From Larix sibirica (taxonomy: Eukaryota > Streptophyta > Pinopsida > Pinales > Pinaceae): 20,220 nucleotides of DNA. Each line of letters starts with the position of its first letter. The first letter of the stretch is position 1. The notes under the pieces were generated by a model, which searched no databases, was not told the origin of the DNA, and saw only the letters and a list, made by a program, of their open reading frames with translations. The translations under genes were made by a program, and so were the position numbers. Positions 1-8,749 of the stretch are shown one piece after another. Location of the stretch: contig NWUY0303983354.1 in the NCBI GenBank assembly GCA_004151065.3, positions 1 through 20,220 of the forward strand, read 5' to 3'.

Positions 1-330
1 ACCCTAGTACTCTCCTTATAGAGGAAAGAACCCCACCAAAAACCCAACTGAACACCCAAAAGAACATCCTGACACTCCATACTGCTGCTGCCTTGGGAAT
101 ATACTTTGGAACCTAAGACTCATACCTCCTCCTTGGGCCCTACTTATACTCTTTTTCTACGCTCACATAGCCTTACCCTATAGCAAAACTTTACTTCCTA
201 TCTCTTTCCATACCCTTGCCTTATAAACAAACCTTACCTTACTACCCTTGGTCCTACCCTTTACCTATTACACCTCGCCTTCCTCTTTACATCCGCTTTA
301 TTTCGCCATTGTAAGTCAGTTCTCCATAGG
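1..330. other. Pyrimidine-rich gene-free block with TTAC words
   Basis: No gene is visible. The + strand is strongly C+T rich, and short words such as CCTTAC, CTTTAC and CCTTGCC recur at irregular spacing from about 165 to 290. The 11-mer AGCCTTACCCT occurs here and again near 11442, inside a second pyrimidine-rich block. I read this as a decayed short-repeat tract; there is no start codon with a long frame and no RNA-gene signature. Confidence 0.5.
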
Positions 331-485
331 AAGTCCGCAGCCAGAACCCAGTTGTGTTAGTGAGGTAGGTGTCATATCTCTATATCTCGGGTATGTATGA
401 GAATGGTTGCCAATGCCCCTCCCCGTAATTAGTCCCATTGAGTAGCTCTATTTGTCTTCACTTAGTACTTATGGTGTAACCCCTT

Positions 486-527
486 ATTGGAAACATTGTA
501 TCGGAAACATAACCTCATTGGAAACAT
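486..527. repeat. Three copies of ATTGGAAACAT
   Basis: ATTGGAAACAT lies at 486-496 and 517-527. A one-mismatch copy, ATCGGAAACAT, lies at 500-510. The last two copies share the extension AACATAAC. Just downstream, ATTGTGTGA and ATTGTGTAA form another small pair. This looks like local slippage or duplication in non-coding DNA. Confidence 0.75.
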
Positions 528-755
528 AACTCACTTCACTCATTGTGTGACCCCGTTATTGTGTAACCTTCCTAGAGTTGTAACCTATACCTCATCTGGC
601 ACCTCTATGTGTTTTTAGTATCTGCCTCTGTAAGTAATATCTTACTCTGTAGGAACCCGATTGGAAAGGCCCATTGGTAAACATCTAACCCTAAGACTTC
701 ATCCATCCAACTGTATCTCCCTGGCTGGATGGGATAATAAATGGCGGCTTGCTTG

Positions 756-819
756 CTAGTTGAAGAACCCGGCCGGCTGCTTCTCGTCGAAGAAAACAAC
801 GGACTGACTAGTTGAAGAA
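756..819. repeat. Direct repeat CTAGTTGAAGAA
   Basis: CTAGTTGAAGAA occurs at 756-767 and 808-819, 52 bp apart. A truncated GTCGAAGAAAAC lies between them at about 786-797. The repeats fall inside the only long - strand open frame here (605-931), which is Ser/Pro/Ala rich and which I do not consider a gene. Confidence 0.7.
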
Positions 820-883
820 ACAAATGGGCTAGTCGAATGGTAGAAATATCCTTGACACCATAGGCTGCTTGAATAAAAGGGCT

Positions 884-914
884 GGCTGATGGAAGGGCTG
901 ATGGAAGGGCTGAT
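884..914. repeat. 12-bp tandem repeat GGCTGATGGAAG, about 2.6 copies
   Basis: GGCTGATGGAAG occupies 884-895 and 896-907, and a partial copy GGCTGAT follows at 908-914. The full copies are identical, so this is a recent event compared with most repeats in the window. On the - strand it encodes part of a Leu/Pro/Ser-Ala stretch, which is trivial low complexity. Confidence 0.9.
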
Positions 915-2039
915 TCTGCCCCTCGCCCCACTGCTCTAGCAAATTGGGCTTCTCCTTATTTCTCTACCTTTCTGTTATCCAAATCCTCTCTTCGTCATGC
1001 CTTATCAGTAGCCGGGCCAGCCCAATCTCCCTCAGCTTAGTAAATCCATAGTTGCCTTTATTATTATATAGTGTTGGTAAATCCTAGAAATGTTATGGGT
1101 AATTCCCCAGCACGGGGCCTGCTTATTGGATTAAGCAGGCGCGCCCAGCCCTAGTTCTTTCTCGGATCGGCTCCATCCCGATCTTACCCTACTTTTGTTT
1201 TATTCAAGTTTATGGTCGAGGCAAATTATTATATAAGGGCCCTCTTATTTTCGCATGGGAAAAAACCCCATCCGGGATGAGAGCACTAACCAGCGATCAA
1301 TGGGGGATAAAGGAATACCTGTCCTACTCGGCAGTAAACTTCGATCTCTAAATCCCCTCCCCAAGACATCTTTAACTCAGGCATCTCTATTTTATTAGGG
1401 CAGACAGGCCCTTCTTAAAATAAGGAAGGGTCCAAATCCTCATCCCCGCCCGGCACACAAACAACTACCTGCCCTTTGCTACTAAGCGGCCACCAACTAG
1501 ATATCCTTTTTGGAAGGCATCGAATAATAATTAGTAGATAGAAAGCTCATTCTGCTTATAAATCAGCTAGCTCATAATGGCTCATTCAGTCTCTAAAAAA
1601 GGCAAATGTGTCCGGAGCGATATAAATGCCATCTATGAAAGATTTTAAAGCTAGGAGGTGAGGCTTAGGTGAGGCATATAGGCCCCCCATCCAGCTAACT
1701 AAAAGTCATCCAGCTAGCGGTGGCTAACAGTGGCGAACAAAAATCTTTTTTAGTCGTGGGGACAAAGAGATCCATTTCCTTGTAGAGCCCTGAAAACCCA
1801 ACTAAACTGGAAAATGCCGATTCAAATAAATGAGGTATATAGACTCAGTCGAGTGTGCTTTCGCACCCTCGTAATGTGATTTATCCCACCCAACATATGA
1901 ATTCCCCATTACCATTATTTATTTTTTTTGCCTTAGCCATTCCGGATGAGCGGGAGTGGGAAGCGAATTATTTACGAAATTTGTGAATCCAAAAAATGGA
2001 TAGTGGAGTAGCGAGCGCCTGCTCTTCAATAGTATAGTT
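915..2039. other. Gene-free stretch with small hairpins
   Basis: No reading frame of note and no RNA gene. Visible structure is a hairpin at 1117-1140, a small GATCGG/CCGATC hairpin at 1165-1183, a pair of GGTGAGGC words near 1657-1675, and a pair of CCAGCTA words near 1692-1717. An 8-T run lies near 1921-1930. Confidence 0.45.
1117..1140 (+). other. 9-bp perfect hairpin
   Basis: The left arm GCCTGCTTA (1117-1125) pairs exactly with TAAGCAGGC (1132-1140) around a six-base loop, TTGGAT. No U-run follows, so it does not look like a bacterial-type terminator. In plant mitochondria such stems can stabilise RNA 3' ends, but no upstream gene is present to give that meaning. Confidence 0.6.
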
Positions 2040-2815
2040 CCTTAATATAATTAGAGTTTTCCAATCTTAGTGAGGATGGATCGTTTTTCCTTCCTCTCCC
2101 CGAGCTTAGAATATAAGGGTGGTGGGTGGAATAATTGGTTCCAGAGGGTGGAGCAGAGTACTTTCCTCCTAGTGGAAGGAACGCGGATCGGGGAATGTGA
2201 ATCAGCAGCCGGTTCCGCTGCCACTTCAGGAAATGCGAGATTGGAATAGTTTTTAAATGGGAAGAAGTGAACAGCAGTGATTATACTACTTTGCCGTTTC
2301 AATAGGTTCAAATATTGAAGGGTGAGGGGGGAAGATTGAAAGACTTATATGGTATGGCATGGAATAACCTAAGAGGCCTTTGAGTAGTGGTGACGAATGG
2401 AATATAATAAGAAGCACGGCGGGAGAGACGAAAGCTGGTTTGCTTTCTTTGATTTGGTTCGACTCCAAACGTTTCTGGTATTAGTTCCGATTGATGTCAC
2501 CCGCGGCCGGCAGGGAGGGGGTCTGTTTTGCTCAGGGCTGTTGGAAGGAGTGTGAAGCCACTTGACCAAAGGAGGAAGGCAATTTGAATATTTTGTATAC
2601 GTAATAGCGCCAACATATAGAGTAGCTGGGCAATTTACTAGTTAAAGGTATCGTATGAAGATATAAAGATAGATGATGGGTGGTAAAATAACTAATGAAA
2701 GGTGGCGTTGTCCTTCTTAGGTTGGGCAAGCCATACTTCGCTCCTTTCCTTTCCTTGTCAAAGCGGGAAATTAAGGAGTGAAAGGTGGCGTATAAATGTG
2801 ACCGGTCCACTTATT
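2040..2815. other. Purine-rich block with diverged C-rich motif copies on the - strand
   Basis: The + strand is G+A rich, so the - strand is C+T rich and poor in stop codons. This explains four overlapping - strand open frames (2532-2810, 2369-2569, 2286-2468, 2051-2311) that alternate between two phases. A degenerate motif recurs on the - strand, roughly TTCCCACCC followed by CTATNTTTGAA. It is seen at about 2103-2137, 2302-2335 and 2667-2692, and more weakly at 2378-2412. A + strand relative lies at 6915-6950. The frames are probably a composition effect and not genes. Confidence 0.45.
2696..2791. repeat. Direct repeat TGAAAGGTGGCGT
   Basis: Identical 13-mers lie at 2696-2708 and 2779-2791, 83 bp apart. 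They flank a segment with no other obvious structure. This belongs to the general background of short direct repeats. Confidence 0.75.
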
Positions 2816-2819
2816 AAAT

Positions 2820-3360
2820 AGGACCCTAGGCTACGGGTCAGGCCGAAAGAAATAAGAATAAGAATGGCTGAAAAGTACATTTGCGATCGTTCTATGGTAA
2901 CTTAAGACCCCTTAAGGTAGTCTTCACATTTGGAATTCCACCAAACGCATCGCGTCTGTGGTTCTCCGCGCGTTGATGGCTAAGTATAATAACCAGTGCT
3001 GCTCTGTGTCCTTGTAACCTTTGTCATGAAATAAAGATAGCAGCAAGGATTACTTATTAGATTGTTTCATTTGCATTCTTGGGTGTTCAGTTAGCTGGAA
3101 GAGGAGTGCTTGAGACAATACATCAATAACATGCTTGTTAAGACATGCTAAATGAAGAAGATAGATTGACTGGGTTGGAGGAGGGGTGGGCCATACGTCA
3201 ATAGTTTGCAGCTAGATGCATGGCTGGCCAGCGCGATCTGAAGTAACTGTATGCCCTATCGAATTCAGTAAAACTAAGCCTAGCCTAGCTAGCCAGAAGT
3301 GGAATGGGGATCTATAGGAGCCGCAGAGTGCATCCAGTCCGGGCAGAGTTCTCTAAAAGA
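2820..3360. other. Gene-free stretch
   Basis: I see no coding frame, RNA gene or well-formed hairpin here. There is a run of CTAG-type words near 3280-3295. Confidence 0.4.
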
Positions 3361-3362
3361 TT

Positions 3363-3394
3363 AGTCCGATCTCCGAGTGATAACTCATCGGACT
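3363..3394 (+). other. Compact bulged hairpin
   Basis: AGTCCGAT (3363-3370) pairs with ATCGGACT (3387-3394). Inside it, GAGT (3375-3378) pairs with ACTC (3383-3386) around a GATA loop, leaving CTCC (3371-3374) as a one-sided bulge. That gives 12 base pairs in 32 nt. It precedes an 80-codon open frame beginning at 3409 that I do not recognise. It could be a folded RNA element, but nothing in the context assigns a role. Confidence 0.55.
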
Positions 3395-3649
3395 GATCCC
3401 AACCAAGATTGGGCAAATGTTTAAAACAAAGCGGGGTGGTTCGGAAGGGCAAAACCTCTGTTCTTCAATTTGCTCCAATCATCTATGGTTTCCGTTCATC
3501 GATTCGCTTTTCCATTCCCACCGTTGTTCCCACCAACAACTTCCACCTCTTACGAGATAGGCGGGCAACAGGCTACATCTCCCGAATGACACATACACCA
3601 AACACGGGACGGTACAGCATGGCACAGCAAGGGGCAGAGTTAGTTAGTT

Positions 3650-4250
3650 AGTGAGTCACAGCCATTTTCCCATAGCTGCTCATTGTCAACCGGTCATTAC
3701 TGATAGCTAGACATTCCCAGCCGGTCAGCTGATAGAAAGTGGTCCCCCAATAGCCACTAGTCTCATTTACGATAGGTTACCCATAAGGGTATAGGAGGTG
3801 GTCATTGACAGCCAGCCAGCCAGCAAGTAAGTCCCAGGTTCCTTTTGGTGGAGTGTTAGTGGGAAGGCAAGCGAGCGAGCAAGTAAGCGAGTAAGCGAGT
3901 AAGCAATCGCATTCTTGACTGCGAACGTGCTTTTGAATGGTGGCTAATTCCTTACTGCCTTACGTTTGGTAAAGGCATTAGGCTTGAAATGAATGGATGA
4001 TACCAGCTGAAGAATAGCAATAGTAGCATAGCAATAGGGATTGAGGGCAAAAAAAAGCATAACCTATAAGGAGCCATCACTTTTGTCTAATTCTCTGCTT
4101 TCCTCCCTTGGTTTTAGTAGTGCTGGTTTCAATTATGAATATCTAAAGGTAGTAGTGCGATCCATCCTTCGTTCCGTAGTAGTAATAGGCAGTTTATGAG
4201 TGTATGGAGTCTTCCTTACGCTATTGGGGCTTTGGGAAAGATAAGAAGTC
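3650..4250. other. Gene-free stretch rich in CAGC and GTAAGC words
   Basis: No gene is seen. CAGCCAGC-type words recur from about 3655 to 3825, leading into the 8-bp tandem array at 3868-3907. The remaining DNA to 4250 shows only a few TAGCAATAG-like words. Confidence 0.4.
3868..3907. repeat. 8-bp tandem repeat GTAAGCGA with flanking variants
   Basis: GTAAGCGA occupies 3883-3890 and 3891-3898, and a partial GTAAGC follows. Variants GCAAGCGAGCGAGC precede it. Upstream at 3811-3829 the tract GCCAGCCAGCCAGCAAG ends in AAGTAAG, a related word. This suggests slippage growth of a short motif. Confidence 0.85.
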
Positions 4251-4538
4251 CTTAACCTATGGATGGGTTTGCAGGTGAGGTAAAAACTGTTTCAATTGGC
4301 ATTATCATGCACTTTATTGCTACTTGACTTCGCCAAAGGTGTCTTGATGCATAAAGGTCGTATAAAGTGGGGTTTCTATGACGAATTTGATAGAAAGTCA
4401 ATCCCAAGATGGATATTTTGGCTTGACCGTTGGTACTCTGAAAGTGTATTTCTTGCGCATCGATTGAAGATAGAGTGTTCTGGCACCCGGCACCTGGCAC
4501 CCCGAACCTGGGTCATATCTCTTTTTTGATCGGATCAG

Positions 4539-4678
4539 TTGGGGAGAATAGAGCGGAGTCGATTGGGGGAGAATAGATTGGATCAGATTGATTCCTCTGC
4601 ATGGATTCTATAGGGACGAAAATCTTCTATGAGGCGCTAATCTTTATTCTATAGGGTGTGAAAGATTATTCTATAGGG
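4539..4678. repeat. Two short repeat families: GGGGAGAATAG and ATTCTATAGGG
   Basis: TTGGGGAGAATAG at 4539-4551 is repeated with one inserted G at 4563-4576. ATTCTATAGGG then occurs three times without change, at 4605-4615, 4646-4656 and 4668-4678. Each copy is followed or preceded by GAAA-type purine words. The last two are 22 bp apart, so they form a short tandem. Confidence 0.85.
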
Positions 4679-4689
4679 GGCATGAGGCA

Positions 4690-5045
4690 TTAAATAATAT
4701 ATGGCAATAAATAAGCTTCATTGGGAGGTGCTTCTTGGGGAGGTGGGCAGAAGCGTCTGTGGGCTACCCCATCCGGTTTCCTTGGGTAGACTTACTTCTA
4801 TGCTACGAAGATTGAGGGTAGGGCTTGAAATTAAGGTAGGCTACCTATAGTTATAGTGAGGGTAGGGAATAGCAATAGTAGGGCAAAACTATATTACACG
4901 ACCCTTCCTTAAACTTCTAAGCCAGGAAGAAATACATTACTGGCTACTTCCTTCGCGACGCCCACTTTCTTTAGGGAATTTCCCACCTTCGTTGGGCCGG
5001 GTTCGTTCGAACTATCTATCATCTTGCTCAATATGCCCACAAAGC
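4690..5045. other. Gene-free stretch
   Basis: No gene is seen. GAGGGTAGGG occurs twice, near 4812 and 4858, and GGTAGG and CTATAG words are common. An open frame beginning at 4992 runs through the repeats at 5046-5175 and is not convincing as a gene. Confidence 0.4.
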
Positions 5046-5175
5046 TTTATCAAATTCCCGCGGAAGGAAAGCCAGTTTTTTTACTTGACGCCCTTGCCCT
5101 CCCTTGCCCTCCCTTCGGTCAAGCAAGTATACCTTTGGTCAAGCAAGCTTTTCCAGTTTGTTTTATCAAATTCCC
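5046..5175. repeat. Nested direct repeats (14-mer flanks, 10-bp and 20-bp tandems)
   Basis: TTTATCAAATTCCC at 5046-5059 recurs at 5162-5175. Between these lie a 10-bp tandem, CCCTTGCCCT, at 5091-5100 and 5101-5110, and a tandem of period 20 containing GGTCAAGCAAG at 5117-5127 and 5137-5147. Open frames cross this on both strands (4992-5255 + and 5081-5328 -), which argues that they are by-products of the repeats. Confidence 0.85.
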
Positions 5176-5557
5176 ACTTTGACAAGCTTTCACGTATAGA
5201 AGCAGGCTTGTTTCCTCCAAACCTCCGACCATCGTCTTTCCCCAGACCAAAATAATAGTCCATGTTAGGTCACCTGGATTAGACCAATTGCTATGGAGAT
5301 ATATATATAATGAAGGGCCCAAAACCACGGGTGAAAATAGGGTCCTAATTTTATAATATAGCCGCTCTAAGGGGTGGGATCAAGTGCTCTTTAGTGAAAT
5401 AGGGGGCATAAAAGTGAAGTGATCGAGTTGTCCCTAACGTGTAAGAGCGTTACGTAGTGTAGCCATATAGAGGAGTGCAAGTAGCATAGCTACGATGGTA
5501 AGTTTTAGTTGGGAAGGGCAGTGGAAGTGGTAGTTCAATAGCTAAATAGCAGTCAGC

Positions 5558-5690
5558 GGATGTTGATCAGTTGAAGTTGTTCATCCATTAGTGGGAGTTC
5601 ATCCATTCAAGTTGTTAATCAGTTAGTGGTAATCAGTTGAAGTGGTTAATTTGTTGATCCATTGATGTGGTTAATCAGTCAGTGGTAGTT
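5558..5690. repeat. Imperfect GTTAATCAGT array
   Basis: The 18-mer GTTAATCAGTTAGTGGTA (5614-5631) recurs with one mismatch at 5670-5687. ATCAGTTGAAGT occurs at 5566-5577 and 5632-5643. GTTCATCCATT words fill the gaps. The whole stretch reads as an array that has partly decayed. Confidence 0.8.
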
Positions 5691-5789
5691 AGTTATTCTT
5701 CCATTTTTTTTTATAAAGTGGAAGTGAGCCCGTTGGGGAGTACGCGTAGGTAAGAGACCATGTTTCCGGTAATTAATACACCTTGGTTC

Positions 5790-6600
5790 GTGTTAGCCTT
5801 ATGCTGCTCTTACTCCAGTGATATCTGCTCAACTGGATGCCCTTATTCCTGCTCTATTGGCCTGCGAACTTATCCCTCCCAACCGAAAGGGAAGTACTCA
5901 AGATTAAGTCTAATCAGTCTCAATCTATTCAGGCAGGTGGGGAATGTTCGGTAATATTATGATTCTAACTGCTTTTTATTCCATGGATAACTTGCTATTG
6001 GAGATACTATTGCTTCGGCATGACACGATGTACGAGGGCAGCTTGGTCCGAGAACTAGTTCCTTTTCCCCATTGATTGAGACGGGGTACGAGGACATCCT
6101 TTTCCCAATAACAATATACTCTGGCCCAATAATTACTATTAGTTTGTTAATGAGTGTAAGTCGCATGAGTGCTTTTATTATTCCTGGAATATCCCAGCAA
6201 CTGGATGTTATTATTCCCACATGATGACTATTCACTCGTGAACTTCTTACCATGATAGCTATTCTCACTAGTGAAGTACTTATTTCCGCCATGCACCCGT
6301 GGATGTCCTTATTCCGGCTAATGCACCCCTGTAAGTGTTCTTATCCCCCCTACCCTCCGAAGGGAGGCACTCAAGGTTCAGTCTAAAGTCAAACTTTAGG
6401 CAGTCGAGTGATACCTGGTTTAAGAGATACTTATTACCAGTTTAGGAACGCCTAAGATATTCTTATTCCTTGTTAAATGCTTTTTATGCTGCGGATAACG
6501 ATGGGTACGAGGACGCCTTATTACCCATGACACTCTGTACGGGACGAGGTTCAGTTTCGCACAGTATCTATTCCCGGTGATATCATTCCCAGAAAGTGAC
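5790..6600 (+). repeat. Degenerate array of units of about 30 nt keyed on CTTATTCC
   Basis: About a dozen variants of CTTATTCC (CTTATCCC, CTTTTCCC, CTTATTACC, TTATTATTCC) recur at roughly 27-33 nt or multiples. Many are followed by an ATGNACNC word and then a GAGGAC or GGATGTC word. Clear neighbours are ATGCACCCGTGGATGTC (6291-6307) and ATGCACCCCTGTAAGTG (6321-6337). Longer internal similarity also exists. The segment around AAAGGGAAGTACTCAAG (about 5885-5901) matches one around GAAGGGAGGCACTCAAG (about 6359-6375), and both continue into AGTCTAA. GGTACGAGGAC occurs near 6085 and 6504. No conserved frame runs through it and the copies are not identical, so it is not a CRISPR array. Confidence 0.6.
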
Positions 6601-7009
6601 CGCACGAGACGAGGTGCGGTTCATTCAGCCCAACGACAACCCGCCAGCGGAATACATCGAGCCCATGAACTGGCACTTTGTATTGTATAGTGGGTTCGGC
6701 AGAGGCAATCTATCTGGTTCTCTGGTTTCCCCTTATTCAGTCGGGCCATTGAAGGCGGGGGTGGAGTTCTGCCCCGAAACGGCGACTAAAACTTCTTCTA
6801 GCACGCTTCTTTATAAGGTGCCCTCTATAGTCGGAATTCAGTTGTCCAATCTTCATCAGGTCAATATCCGGGTTACTACCTCTTCGCGGAGACACTTCCC
6901 AACCAAAAAGCAAAGTTCCCACCCGCCCCCTATCTATTTGAAACTGGGTGGGAGGCTTTTTCAAAATGGAAAAGATTTCCATTTTGTCAACACCCATGCT
7001 CGGCGATAA
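6596..7009 (+). CDS. Unrecognised 137-codon open frame, probably not a gene
   Basis: The frame opens with ATG at the end of the 30-nt repeat array, next to a 7-bp hairpin (ACCGCAC 6599-6605 with GTGCGGT 6614-6620). The predicted protein is mixed in composition, with no signal peptide, membrane span or motif I can place. Near its C-terminus it reads SHPPPIYLKLGGR, which lies in a DNA motif also present inverted in the 2.1-2.7 kb block, so part of the frame is dispersed repeat. A - strand frame (6737-7018) overlaps it. It could be an unannotated mitochondrial orf, but chance is the simpler explanation. Confidence 0.13.
   Translation: MTARDEVRFIQPNDNPPAEYIEPMNWHFVLYSGFGRGNLSGSLVSPYSVGPLKAGVEFCPETATKTSSSTLLYKVPSIVGIQLSNLHQVNIRVTTSSRRHFPTKKQSSHPPPIYLKLGGRLFQNGKDFHFVNTHARR
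6962..6986 (+). other. 11-bp perfect hairpin with 3-nt loop
   Basis: CAAAATGGAAA (6962-6972) pairs without mismatch with TTTCCATTTTG (6976-6986) around AGA. It is the tightest hairpin in the window by arm length and loop size. It sits inside the tail of the 6596-7009 open frame, just before its stop. No poly-T follows at once. It may be a snap-back inverted duplication or an RNA-stabilising stem. Confidence 0.7.
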
Positions 7010-7446
7010 TCGAGCCATTTAATTATACATAAAAATGATTTCCTTTCTTTCTTGCTCAGCGATATTTTTGTGGTGGTAAAGCAGCGTTATACCTGTGACT
7101 TAGAATTAAGGAAATGAGTTCTAGGCTAAGGTCCCAAGTAGTTATAGGTGGAAAAAGGTCCCAGAAAGTTATACCAGTGACTTATCCCCACTACCCCACC
7201 GTGGGATGTGAGTGCGCTAAAGTAATGGGTTCACCGCGCAATAGATAAAGTAATGGTGAAACGTTAGTGCGCTATTGTCCAACTTATTTTTGTATATAAT
7301 ATTCTTTATTTCAAAGTCTACTTTTCACATCTCTAAAAATCCTCCTCTATCTCTATTTTTCTCAGTGCCTTAGTACCCATACCGCGTAGCCATACCGCAA
7401 CGTGCTTTACTGCGATTGAAAGAGTAAGTCGGCAAGCCCCAAACAT

Positions 7447-7749
7447 TTGATTTTACCCAACCCCAAGTTGTTCCCTACTCTCACAGGGAAAAATGACAGG
7501 GTACACTGTGCAGGTGCATCTCGTTGTGCCACTTTAGGCCTTCGAGTAAACTCTCGGGCTATAGGAGGTATACCCTCTACTTTTCCTAAATATTTGTTCT
7601 CTGAATCTCAGGCCAATTTTCTTGCAGAGGTGGGTGATGTGTCATGGTGGCCTCTGCAATTTGCAACAAACAAAAATCATAAAATGGTTATGTATGTTGT
7701 TGGAGGGAGACTGGGGATAATAACCGAAGTCTGCCAAGCACAGGCTTAG
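7447..7749 (+). CDS. Unrecognised 100-codon open frame
   Basis: The predicted protein contains short protein-like stretches such as KYLFSESQANFLAEVGDVSW and VMYVVGGRLGIITEV, but no family is recognised. Within it, TTGCAGAGG (7622-7630) and CCTCTGCAA (7651-7659) form a 9-bp inverted repeat. It is the first of a cluster of protein-like frames (7447-7749, 7942-8307, 8455-8637) in a part of the window with fewer simple repeats. It may be a fragment of transferred coding DNA or chance. Confidence 0.17.
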   Translation: MILPNPKLFPTLTGKNDRVHCAGASRCATLGLRVNSRAIGGIPSTFPKYLFSESQANFLAEVGDVSWWPLQFATNKNHKMVMYVVGGRLGIITEVCQAQA

Positions 7750-7812
7750 TTGGCTCACCTCAAAGGGGCACCTTAAGAAGAGCTCCATCCTGAGAATAGA
7801 AATGACAAAAGG

Positions 7813-7869
7813 AATGAATATGAGTGTAGGAAGAGGTCGAACACTACTTTCCTTACACTCATATTCATT
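7813..7869 (+). other. 16-bp perfect inverted repeat
   Basis: AATGAATATGAGTGTA (7813-7828) is exactly complementary to TACACTCATATTCATT (7854-7869). The inner bases GGAAG and CTTTCC extend the pairing with one bulge, leaving a loop of about 15 nt. It is the longest perfect inverted repeat I see here. It lies between the frames at 7447-7749 and 7942-8307, which are on the same strand. It could act as a processing or stability stem between them, or be a relic of an inverted duplication. Confidence 0.8.
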
Positions 7870-7941
7870 AGACATAAAACCAAATGGGTAAGGCAAGCAT
7901 AGATCCATTGGTTGGTTCATTCAACGCCACGTGAGACATAA

Positions 7942-8307
7942 AATGCGGAGAGGGAAACAAGAATAACTTGCATGAGTTTCTTTAATTTAATCAAAACGGC
8001 AAAACCTCTTTATCCTGATTACAAAAACAAACTCGCCAGTTCATTTGATACAATAATGACTCCAAGGGTTGGGACTATAAAATCGTGGTCCTGGAGCAGC
8101 CATTCTTTTAAGGCAACCAAGGCACCAGGAGTGGGGACTATAAAATAGAAATAAGTGTCGTGCCTTATTTTTTATTATGACAAATTCTGTTACTCAGATA
8201 ATGCCTACAAAGAGAGAAGAAGAAAAGATGGCCCCAATGTTGCAGATCCCTCTGCAAAACCAACTGCTCCAAATTCCAACAGCGTAACGGTGCAAAACTC
8301 ACGATGA
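7942..8307 (+). pseudogene. Protein-like frame interrupted by two adjacent stops
   Basis: One phase stays open from 7942, with ATG at 7972, to TGA at 8305-8307, broken only by TAG at 8146-8148 and TAA at 8152-8154. The 58-codon part before the stops is basic and aromatic; it contains FNLIKTAKPLYPDYKNKL and ends with two copies of a GVGTIK-type motif (PRVGTIK, PGVGTIK). The part after the stops reads YYDKFCYSDNAYKERRRKDG and then a Pro/Ser/Asn-rich tail. I recognise no family. It may be a pseudogene fragment of transferred DNA. If the organism has U-to-C editing, the stops could be edited to Gln, but that is speculation. Confidence 0.25.
8071..8146. repeat. Direct repeat GGGACTATAAAAT
   Basis: GGGACTATAAAAT occurs at 8071-8083 and 8134-8146, 63 bp apart. 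The spacing is a multiple of three, so both copies fall in the same phase of the interrupted frame and give the GTIK peptide twice. The second copy ends in the TAG stop. Confidence 0.8.
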
Positions 8308-8651
8308 TCCCCCACCCCAGTTGCGTTGTTGTAGCTTCTTCTGTTTAGTCTCCGCTTTCCAAAAATGGTGCATTGGCTGAATCTCGGCTTTTCAGGGGTG
8401 GAAGTTGGTTATTCTTCCTCCAAGAATATATATTGATACGAAGCATCGCTTAATATGAAAGATGTAATAACGATGCTTGTTGGCTCACCCATTTCTCAAT
8501 TCCTACGGTTCGACTTAGGGAATGCGTTATGGGCTCGACCTGCTTTAAGGATGCCATTTCGATTGCTATTATTATTTAGGGGTCATACCAACCACAAGTC
8601 ATTGCTCAATTCATTCATAAGCACACGGTTAGGGTAGGCCGTTTCTCAGCT

Positions 8652-8745
8652 TTGGTTAGTTCTCCAGTAGCCTATTGACATGCATTTAGTTACCAGCAGC
8701 TCCAGTTAGTCAGTTGGTTAGTTTTCCAGTAGCCTATTGACCTGC
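8652..8745. repeat. 32-nt direct repeat with 62-bp period
   Basis: TTGGTTAGTTCTCCAGTAGC, followed by CTATTGACATGC, spans 8652-8683. It recurs at 8714-8745 with two mismatches (C to T in the first part, A to C near the end). The second copy starts 62 bp after the first. CCAGTTAGTCAG words lie between the copies. This is the best-preserved non-simple direct repeat in the window, suggesting a fairly recent duplication. Confidence 0.9.
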
Positions 8746-8749
8746 GGCA

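Noticed and set aside
1240-1260. Plant mitochondrial promoter near TTATATAAGGG
   Set aside because: It lacks the CRTA core with a following AGAGA or AGTGA context, and no gene lies downstream.
2420-2480. tRNA-like T arm around GGTTCGACTCC
   Set aside because: A T stem can be drawn (TTTGG with CCAAA), but no matching acceptor, D arm or anticodon arm of the right length lies upstream.
2051-2810. A single frameshifted gene on the - strand made of four overlapping frames
   Set aside because: The strand is pyrimidine-rich and so poor in stop codons. The predicted peptides are Ser/Pro/Leu rich with no domain, and the phases alternate at repeat copies.
4252-4529. Small gene at the overlapping + (4296-4529) and - (4252-4500) frames
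   Set aside because: Both strands are open over the same DNA, neither product has a recognisable motif, and there is no support for choosing one.
5790-6600. CRISPR-like array of units of about 30 nt
   Set aside because: The units are degenerate and contiguous, with no identical repeats separated by unique spacers, and no cas-like gene is nearby.
6599-6620. Group II intron domain V-like hairpin (ACCGCAC with GTGCGGT)
   Set aside because: The loop is eight bases (GAGACGAG) instead of a GNRA tetraloop. The two-base bulge and AGC triad are missing, and no exon or domain VI can be placed.
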